A stretch of 64,000 nucleotides of DNA, taken from NCBI GenBank assembly GCA_963732095.1, contig CAVSZA010000017.1, positions 62,001-126,000 on the forward strand. Direction: 5' to 3'. The stretch comes from AP-15 sp963732095 (GTDB lineage: Bacteria; Pseudomonadota; Alphaproteobacteria; ATCC43930; CGMCC-115725). Shown one piece after another: positions 58,771-64,000 of the stretch (position 1 is its first letter; each line of letters begins with the position of its first letter). The translations under genes were made by a program, and so were the position numbers. Below the pieces are notes generated by a model that saw only the letters and a list, made by a program, of their open reading frames with translations, was not told the origin of the DNA and did no database searches.

Positions 58771-61149
58771 ATGCCGCCGGCACCGGGACCCTCAGCGAGC
58801 TCTTTAACCGAATGGGCCGGCGGCAGTCGCCGTATGCTGGCGATAGTCTTCACCGATGTCGTCGGCTCCACGGCATTGGGCTCAAGACTAGGCGATCAAA
58901 GAATGAGGGAGGTGCGTCGAGCGCACTTCTCTCGCAGCGCCGAGTTGCTTCCCCGATACGGGGGTCACCAATGTCCCGGCCGCGAAGTAAAAACCATTGG
59001 CGACGCCGTCATGGGGGTTTTCCACACGGTCGAAGCGGCGTTTGACTATGCCTATGCGTTGCAGCGCGACCCCGGTCATCAGGAGCTTCAGGCAGGCGGA
59101 ATCCGAGCCGGCATTCACATCGGCACCGTCGATATAGAGGGTGACGATGTCGCGGGGCTCGACGTGGCCTTTGCGGCGCGCATTGTCCACGAGATCAAGG
59201 GTGCGGAAATTTGGCTGAGCGAATTCGCCTTAACCGCGCTCAAGAACTTCAAACCGAAAGAACACGACGGTCTACTTTGGCAAGATCACCCTGGTCTCGC
59301 ATTCAAAGGAATAGCCGGACACCACAGGGTATGGTCACTCGTGCCGCCGCCCGGTTCAGGCCAATCCCTCGACGAAATCGTCCTCGGTTCTCCACCGCCG
59401 ATCCGCCCGCAGGCAACCTCAGACCTCCCGAGCCGCCCGGCAAATTTCATCGGGCGCGACGATGATGTCACCGCAATCCTCGACGTCCTGCTGTCGGCGC
59501 TCCCGTCGCGGGCGATCCTCGTTCAAGGCCCGCCCGGAATCGGGAAGACCGCTCTTACAAAGGCTGTCGCCAGCGATGCGGGTGTTGTCGAGCGGTTTGG
59601 CGAGGCCAATCGATGGTTTGTCGAACTTGAGGCGGCGACCACGGCCGCGTCAATGCAGGATGCCGTCACGCGGGCTGTGGGAGCCGATCCGCAGAGCGGG
59701 TTCAGGGCGACCTTGGCGCACATCCGTCAGCGGCCAGGGCTGCTGGTGCTGGATAATCTGGAAACCCCCTGGGACCCAAAGTCGGAGCGCCGCGCGACCG
59801 AGGAGACTCTCGTCGCCTTGGCCGCCATTCCCGGCCTTGCGCTCCTTGCCTCGTTCCGCGGCCGCGATCGCGTCAGCGGTCTGGCCTGGGCCCTCGTCCA
59901 TCCGGTCGACCGGCTCAAATCCCCCTTCGACCACGAATTGTTCTGCCGGGTCGCACAAAGCGATCTCGCCAATGATCCGCATCTACCGCTGTTCCTCGGG
60001 GCGCTGGAGGGCATCCCGCTAGCCATCGAGCTAGTAGCGGCCCGCGCCTATGGACGCTCGTCGCTCGCGGCACTCTGGGCGCAATGGAACAAGCTTGGTT
60101 CGGAACTCGCGGTCCATCCGGATTTCGCTGCAGGACGGCTGACCTCCCTGCCACATTCGATCGAGTTGTCGTTGCAATCGAGCCGGCTCACGGAAACGGC
60201 GCACCGGTTGTTCCGGCTGCTCGGCCAGCTTCCCGGCGGAATCGCCGTCGAGGACCGGGATGAGCTGCTTGGGGACGAAGGCTTTGCCGCCGAAGAAGCA
60301 TTGCTGCGGATCGGTCTCGCGGTCGAGAGCGGCAACCGTCTCGATCTTCTTTCCCCTCTGCGTGATCACGCGCGGCGCCACCACGTTCCTCGTGTGCCGG
60401 ACGACACGGGTTGGCCTGCACACTATCTCGGGCTGACCCGCCGTCTCGGCGAGACCATCGGCACGAAGGCAGGCGAGGGGGCGACTTCTCGGCTTGTGCC
60501 CGAAGTTGCCAACATCGAAGCGGCAATCCGTGCAGGACTGGCGGCAGGCAATCGCTTAGACGTGATGGCGGTCCTGACCGGCTTTGGCCTTCTGACATAT
60601 ATCGCTTCGCTGCCCGCGCCGGTGCTTGCCGAAGTCGCCGCTGCCTGCCGCACCGAGGGCGACGTTCTCGGCGAGGCCAACTGCATCAAGAGCCTCGGCA
60701 ACGTCGCTCTGGCCCGCTCCGATCACGAGGCCGCGCGCCGCGCCTATGAGGAGGCGCTGCCGCTCTACCGCCAGGTCGGCTCCATTCTGGGCGAGGCCAA
60801 CTGCATCCAGAGCCTCGGCGACATCGCGCTGGCCCGCTCCGATCACGAGGCCGCGCGCCGCGCCTATGAGGAGGCGTTGCCGCGGTACCGCCAGGTCGGC
60901 GACGCACTGGGCGAGGCCAACTGCATCTGGCGCCTCGGCGACATCGCGCTTCGGCGCTCCGATCACGAGGCCGCGCGCCGCGCCTATGAGGAGGCGTTGC
61001 CGCTGTACCGCCGGGTCGGCGACATTCTAGGCGAGGCCAACTGCACCGGGGCCTCGGCGACATCGCGCTTCGGCGCTCGGATCACGAGGCCGCGCGCCGC
61101 GCCTATGAGGAGGCGTTGCCGCTGTACCGCCGGGTCGGCTCCGTTGTAA
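58771..61149 (+). CDS. Class III nucleotide cyclase + NB-ARC-type ATPase + TPR protein (ends early by frameshift)
   Basis: The open frame has 792 residues; AGGAAAG precedes the ATG. Residues about 20-180 are a class III cyclase domain: RRMLAIVFTDVVGSTALGSR (metal Asp), GREVKTIGDAVMGVFHTVE (substrate Lys, second metal Asp) and IRAGIHIGTVDIEG. Residues about 215-520 are a STAND ATPase: PANFIGRDDDVTAILDVLLS, Walker A VQGPPGIGKTALTKAV, Walker B PGLLVLDNLETPW and GIPLAIELVAARA (GxP motif). From residue 631 come 40-residue TPR units. A one-base deletion near 61045 sends the frame to a stop at 61149; the rest is at 61150-61796. Likely role: a ligand-sensing switch producing cAMP/cGMP. It sits between direct hydrolase duplicates. 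Confidence 0.85.
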   Translation: MPPAPGPSASSLTEWAGGSRRMLAIVFTDVVGSTALGSRLGDQRMREVRRAHFSRSAELLPRYGGHQCPGREVKTIGDAVMGVFHTVEAAFDYAYALQRDPGHQELQAGGIRAGIHIGTVDIEGDDVAGLDVAFAARIVHEIKGAEIWLSEFALTALKNFKPKEHDGLLWQDHPGLAFKGIAGHHRVWSLVPPPGSGQSLDEIVLGSPPPIRPQATSDLPSRPANFIGRDDDVTAILDVLLSALPSRAILVQGPPGIGKTALTKAVASDAGVVERFGEANRWFVELEAATTAASMQDAVTRAVGADPQSGFRATLAHIRQRPGLLVLDNLETPWDPKSERRATEETLVALAAIPGLALLASFRGRDRVSGLAWALVHPVDRLKSPFDHELFCRVAQSDLANDPHLPLFLGALEGIPLAIELVAARAYGRSSLAALWAQWNKLGSELAVHPDFAAGRLTSLPHSIELSLQSSRLTETAHRLFRLLGQLPGGIAVEDRDELLGDEGFAAEEALLRIGLAVESGNRLDLLSPLRDHARRHHVPRVPDDTGWPAHYLGLTRRLGETIGTKAGEGATSRLVPEVANIEAAIRAGLAAGNRLDVMAVLTGFGLLTYIASLPAPVLAEVAAACRTEGDVLGEANCIKSLGNVALARSDHEAARRAYEEALPLYRQVGSILGEANCIQSLGDIALARSDHEAARRAYEEALPRYRQVGDALGEANCIWRLGDIALRRSDHEAARRAYEEALPLYRRVGDILGEANCTGASATSRFGARITRPRAAPMRRRCRCTAGSAPL

Positions 61150-61796
61150 GCGAGGCCCACTGCATCAAGGGCCTCGGCGACATCGCGCTTCGGCGCTCCG
61201 ATCACGAGGCCGCGCGCCGCGCCTATGGGGAGGCGTTGCCGCTGTACCGCCGGGTCGGCGACGTTCTAGGCGAGGCCAACTGCATCCGGGGCCTAGGCGA
61301 CGTCACGCTGGCCCGCTCCGATCACGAGGCCGCGCGCCGCGCCTATGAGGAGGCGCTGCCACTCTATCGCCAGGTCGGCGACGTTCTCGGCGAGGCCAAC
61401 TGCATCCTGAGACTCGGCGACATCGCGTTGGCCCGCTCCGATCACGAGGCCGCGCGCCGCGCCTATAAGGAGGCGCTGCCGCTCTACCGCCAAGTCGGCG
61501 ACGTTCTCGGCGAGGCCAACTGCATCCAGAGCCTCGGCCACACCGCGCTGGCCCGCTCCGATCACGAGGCCGCGCGCCGCGCCTATGAGGAGGCGCTGCC
61601 GCTCCACCGCCAGGCCGGCGACGTTCTGGGCGAGGCCAACTGCATCCAGGGCCTCGGCGACATCGCGCTGGCCCGCTCCGATCACGGGGCCGCGCGCCGC
61701 GCCTATGAGGAGGCGCTGCCGCTCTACCGCCGGGTCGGCTCGGTTCTCGGCGAGGCCAACTGCATCCAGGGCCTCGGAAAGCTAGGCAACCGGTAA
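60661..61796 (+). repeat. Tandem 120-bp TPR-coding repeat array, about 9.5 units
   Basis: Units begin at 60661, 60781, 60901, 61021, 61140, 61260, 61380, 61500, 61620 and 61740 (last one partial), each 120 bp except the 119-bp unit at 61021. Every unit codes for a 40-residue TPR close to GDVLGEANCIQSLGDIALAR then SDHEAARRAYEEALPLYRQV. Blocks such as CGATCACGAGGCCGCGCGCC then GCGCCTATGAGGAGGCG are nearly invariant between units even at silent positions, which indicates recent expansion or gene conversion. Confidence 0.95.
61150..61796 (+). pseudogene. Frameshifted 3' part of the cyclase-ATPase-TPR gene
   Basis: This continues the TPR array in the shifted frame (open from 61116) for about 215 codons, ending VGSVLGEANCIQGLGKLGNR. 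Start-to-stop length from 58771 is 3n+2, matching the single missing T between 61045 and 61046 (CTGCACCGGGG against CTGCATCCGGGG in other units). The restored protein would have about 1008 residues. There is no ribosome site for separate translation. Confidence 0.8.
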
Positions 61797-61888
61797 GGTG
61801 CAAGCATCTTGTTTTATACAGGGGCAAATAAGTTCCCGCCGTCGAAACCGGGCGAACGGATCGGGTTTTGCCCCTCTAGCCGTCCAGC

Positions 61889-62755
61889 TCAGTAACCCCG
61901 CAGGAACGCGAGGACCTGCGCGGTCCATTCGGCCGGCTTCTCGAAGGGCGGCCAGTGGCCGCAATTGTTGAGCAGCACGACGCGCGAGTCGGCGATGTGG
62001 TTGAGGATCGCGATCGAAACCTCGAATGGCACCATCCGGTCGTAGCGCCCGTGGAGCAAGAGGACCGGCGCCTGGATGCCGGCGAGGTCGGGTGTGTAGT
62101 CGTGCGGCAGGCTCACCGATTGCCGGCGCGCCTCGATGAACTCTGGTGACCAGGTGTGCGCGCGGTGGATGTAGTCCACCAATTCGTCGGTCACCAGGCT
62201 CTCGTCGTCGATGTGCACGGCGAGGTAGCGCTGGATGTTCTCGCGGCTCGGGTCGTCGAGGGCCTGGCGGGTGGCGCGGCTGCCCTCCGAGGGGCGATTG
62301 GCCATCAGGTAGCGATCCCCGCCGGTGCCGATATGCGAGCCGCCCATGACGAACTTGCGGACCCGCTCGGGGTAGGTGATGGCCGCCACCATCGCCGACT
62401 GCCCGCCCTGCGAGTTGCCGACCCAGTATGCCCGCTGGATGCCGAGGGCGTCGAGCAACGCGACCGCGGTGCGCGCCTGAACCGCGTGCACCCCCTCGCG
62501 GTAGACGATCGGGCCGGTCTTCGAAAAGTTCGGCAGGTCCATCAGAATGCAGCGGAAGTGCTGCGAAACTGCCGCGACCGTCTTGTGAAACGTGATCCAC
62601 GCGGTGGTGCCGGGACCATAAGAGTGGAGGAACAGTATCGGCTCGCCCTCACCCAAATCGTGGTAGTGCACATTCATGCCCCCTGGCATGCCGCCCACCG
62701 CGATGGTCTTGCTGGTGCCCGCCTCGGTGAGGCCATTCGACGCGATGAACGGCAT
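61889..62755 (-). CDS. Alpha/beta-fold hydrolase (meta-cleavage-product hydrolase-like)
   Basis: The protein has 288 residues from the ATG at 62755, with GGAAGAAGAC upstream (a TTG lies 12 bp earlier). Catalytic triad: nucleophile Ser in YWVGNSQGGQSAMVAAITYP, Asp in VLLLHGRYDRMVPFE and His in LLNNCGHWPPFEKPAEW. The oxyanion region is PILFLHSYGPGTTAW. The pattern fits BphD/HsaD-type C-C hydrolases of aromatic degradation or related esterases. A 3' duplicate lies at 58407-58690. Two further catabolic-type genes lie upstream on the same strand. Confidence 0.9.
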   Translation of the reverse strand: MPFIASNGLTEAGTSKTIAVGGMPGGMNVHYHDLGEGEPILFLHSYGPGTTAWITFHKTVAAVSQHFRCILMDLPNFSKTGPIVYREGVHAVQARTAVALLDALGIQRAYWVGNSQGGQSAMVAAITYPERVRKFVMGGSHIGTGGDRYLMANRPSEGSRATRQALDDPSRENIQRYLAVHIDDESLVTDELVDYIHRAHTWSPEFIEARRQSVSLPHDYTPDLAGIQAPVLLLHGRYDRMVPFEVSIAILNHIADSRVVLLNNCGHWPPFEKPAEWTAQVLAFLRGY

Positions 62756-62776
62756 GTCTTCTTCCAACGCCGGGGG

Positions 62777-63058
62777 TCAGCGGCGATATCGCAAACGCGC
62801 GCTTTCCTCGATCTCGGCGGCCTCGATCGCCCTGGCGAGCGCGCCGCTCAGCTCCTTGGCCGACTGCAATGTGAGCTCGACTGCGACCCGCGCGCCAGGC
62901 CCGAGCGCGGCGTTCACGAAATCTATTGTAATGGCCTCTTCCAAGAGCGCGTGGTGCGGGTGGTCGTAGGACACCACCGAATGGGTCAGATCAAACCACC
63001 CGTCACCGCCCTTGCCGGCGCCGTCGGCGCCGACGACCTCGACGATCGAGGTGCACAT
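62777..63058 (-). CDS. DUF6295-like small protein
   Basis: The protein has 93 residues. It reads MCTSIVEVVGADGAGKGGDG then WFDLTHSVVSYDHPHHALLE, ITIDFVNAALGPGARVAVEL and a helical C-terminus. The MCTS start, GGxGWF and SYDHPxHA blocks recall the DUF6295 family (recognised from memory). It is encoded between the dienelactone hydrolase (8-bp gap) and the alpha/beta hydrolase (21-bp gap), clearly one operon, so it probably takes part in the same pathway. The conserved His, Asp and Cys residues could bind metal. Confidence 0.75.
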   Translation of the reverse strand: MCTSIVEVVGADGAGKGGDGWFDLTHSVVSYDHPHHALLEEAITIDFVNAALGPGARVAVELTLQSAKELSGALARAIEAAEIEESARLRYRR

Positions 63059-63065
63059 TTGGGCG

Positions 63066-63812
63066 TTATTTGGCCAAGTGCTTGCCAAAAAACGAGAACA
63101 CCTTTTGCCAGCCGTCCAGCGCCTGCTCGATGCGGTACATCGGCCGGTCGTAGTAGAAGAAGCCGTGCCCGGCGCCGTCGTAGCGGTGAAACTCGTACTG
63201 TTTGCCGTGCTTCTTGAGTTCTGCCTCGTGCTGGTCAACCTGCTCCGGGGTCGGGGCGCGATCCTCGTTGCCGAAGAGCCCCAGCAGAGGGCAGGAAAGG
63301 TTTCTCGTAAACTCGATCGGCGGGGTCGGCTGCTTCGGGTTCAGCTCCTCCTTGCTCATCACCACACGGCCGCCCCAAAGGTCGGCAGCGGCGTCTATGC
63401 TTTTGGTGTGGCAAGCAAACAGGAAGGTTTGCCGCCCGCCGGAGCAGGTGCCGATCACCCCGACCTTGCCGTTGAGCCAGGGCTGGGCGCGCAGCCATTG
63501 GACCGCGCCCTCTGTGTCGCCGATGACTTGCGCATCGGGAACGCCGCCCTCGGCGCGCACCTTGGCGGCGACGTCGTCGGCTTTGCCTTCGCCGGCGCGG
63601 TGATAGAGGTTATGGCTGATCGCCGCATAGCCGTGATGCGCGAACTTGCGGGTCGCCTCGCGGTACCACTCGTCCCAGCCGGGCGCATGATGGAGGAGCA
63701 CCATGCCCGGAAACGGGCCCGCACCCAACGGCCGCGCAACATAGGCCGAGATCGGCTCGTTCTTGTCGCCGTTGATCGCAATCGTTTCTGCAATCATTCC
63801 TTCATAGGCCAT
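63066..63812 (-). CDS. Dienelactone hydrolase family protein
   Basis: The protein has 248 residues; AAAGGGGAGCGACC lies before the ATG. DLH fold: PFPGMVLLHHAPGWDEWYRE, catalytic Cys in VGVIGTCSGGRQTFLFAC, Asp region in LLGLFGNEDRAPTPEQ and His in RYDGAGHGFFYYDRPMYR. It hydrolyses lactones or related esters, often in aromatic degradation. It is the first gene of the minus-strand operon with the DUF6295-like protein and the alpha/beta hydrolase. Its promoter should lie in 63813-63983, opposite a possible regulator gene starting at 63984. Confidence 0.92.
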   Translation of the reverse strand: MAYEGMIAETIAINGDKNEPISAYVARPLGAGPFPGMVLLHHAPGWDEWYREATRKFAHHGYAAISHNLYHRAGEGKADDVAAKVRAEGGVPDAQVIGDTEGAVQWLRAQPWLNGKVGVIGTCSGGRQTFLFACHTKSIDAAADLWGGRVVMSKEELNPKQPTPPIEFTRNLSCPLLGLFGNEDRAPTPEQVDQHEAELKKHGKQYEFHRYDGAGHGFFYYDRPMYRIEQALDGWQKVFSFFGKHLAK

Positions 63813-63960
63813 GGTCGCTCCCCTTTCCCGTTACAGATAGGCCGCCCGATCGGCGACCGTTCGAGCCATAATGGTTAGCCCAGACGCAGGCCGAGGTCCA
63901 TCCCCCAGCTACGAACCGGCCGCAGACCGATAGGGTGCAGACGCAACGCGACCGTTGATC

Positions 63961-63979
63961 TAGACCATTGGGTAGTCTA
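63961..63979. promoter_or_regulatory. Inverted repeat, possible regulator operator
   Basis: TAGAC-CATTGGGTA-GTCTA lies 5 bp before the ATG at 63984 and upstream of the divergent dienelactone-hydrolase operon. Symmetrical sites of this spacing are typical of TetR-type autoregulation, but the repressor is beyond the window. Confidence 0.35.
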
Positions 63980-63983
63980 AATT

Positions 63984-64000
63984 ATGGATCAGGATTCGGC
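63984..64000 (+). CDS. Possible gene start at the right edge
   Basis: ATGGATCAGGATTCGGC: five to six codons (MDQDS) before the window ends. The inverted repeat just upstream and the divergent operon suggest a regulator gene, but this cannot be tested here. Confidence 0.25.

Noticed and set aside
60556..61685. Repeated antisense frames over the TPR array
   Set aside because: They repeat only because the underlying 120-bp DNA repeats; the sense frame gives regular TPRs.
60661..61796. CRISPR array
   Set aside because: The regular 120-bp repetition is contiguous coding sequence without unique spacers; it encodes TPR units.
62156..63217. 353-codon plus-strand frame across the hydrolase and DUF6295 genes
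   Set aside because: Antisense shadow with no motifs; three overlapping minus-strand genes are well supported instead.

Overview
The window is GC-rich DNA from an alphaproteobacterium, probably a soil or plant-associated member of the Rhizobiales or Rhodospirillales. The hom-glpX-recJ gene order, a class I PHA synthase, a short-form ArgC, many CoA-transferase, amidohydrolase, enoyl-CoA hydratase and ThDP genes, and dispersed palindromic repeats all point that way. This placement is an inference from gene content; no rRNA gene or intact tRNA is present.

Left third (1-21.6 kb). Two tandem amidohydrolase-2 paralogs lie on the minus strand, and a third copy survives 9 kb away as an internal-deletion scar. 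Next comes a stress-type redox locus: a LysR regulator split by an IS3-family element, a divergent peroxiredoxin-like gene, a DUF417 (YkgB/RclC-like) gene split by an IS256-family element with a 9-bp target duplication, then a MerA/RclA-like flavoprotein, an SDR and a luciferase-like monooxygenase. A TPR (TTC38-like) protein, another amidohydrolase, a class III CoA-transferase and an aldo/keto reductase follow. The section ends with a minus-strand run of enoyl-CoA hydratase, MetE-C-like protein, two ABC permeases and a Tat-exported sugar-type binding protein; no ABC ATPase is present.

Middle (21.8-42 kb). Secreted or membrane proteins (PQQ-like propeller, DUF3300, several small ones) give way at 27.8-34 kb to a graveyard of broken genes. 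It holds VapC/PIN and Phd remnants, an IS5-type remnant, a ThDP-enzyme stub, a frameshifted cupin and a REP-flanked RAYT transposase. Several of these breaks sit on REP-like palindromes or on a short recurring motif (CTGTCACCGTAA). An MFS/BT1-like carrier, an oxalyl-CoA-decarboxylase-like enzyme and a HupE - DUF4331 (frameshifted) - TPR group follow.

Right third (42-64 kb). Housekeeping genes (recJ, glpX, hom), a frameshifted OmpA-type lipoprotein, phaC, an MFS transporter and argC come first. A CoA-transferase plus ThDP decarboxylase pair, laid out like frc-oxc, ends in a clear terminator. After it lie a broken DUF4258-DUF2283 pair, an IS110-family element, and a gene coding for nucleotide cyclase + NB-ARC-type ATPase + a tandem array of nearly identical 120-bp TPR units. 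That array carries a one-base deletion, and the gene sits between two direct copies of the end of an alpha/beta-hydrolase gene. The intact hydrolase, a DUF6295-like protein and a dienelactone hydrolase close the window.

The window is notable for active genome decay: at least ten disrupted genes, several with a reconstructable cause. Single-base frameshifts could also be sequencing errors, and this is flagged where it applies.
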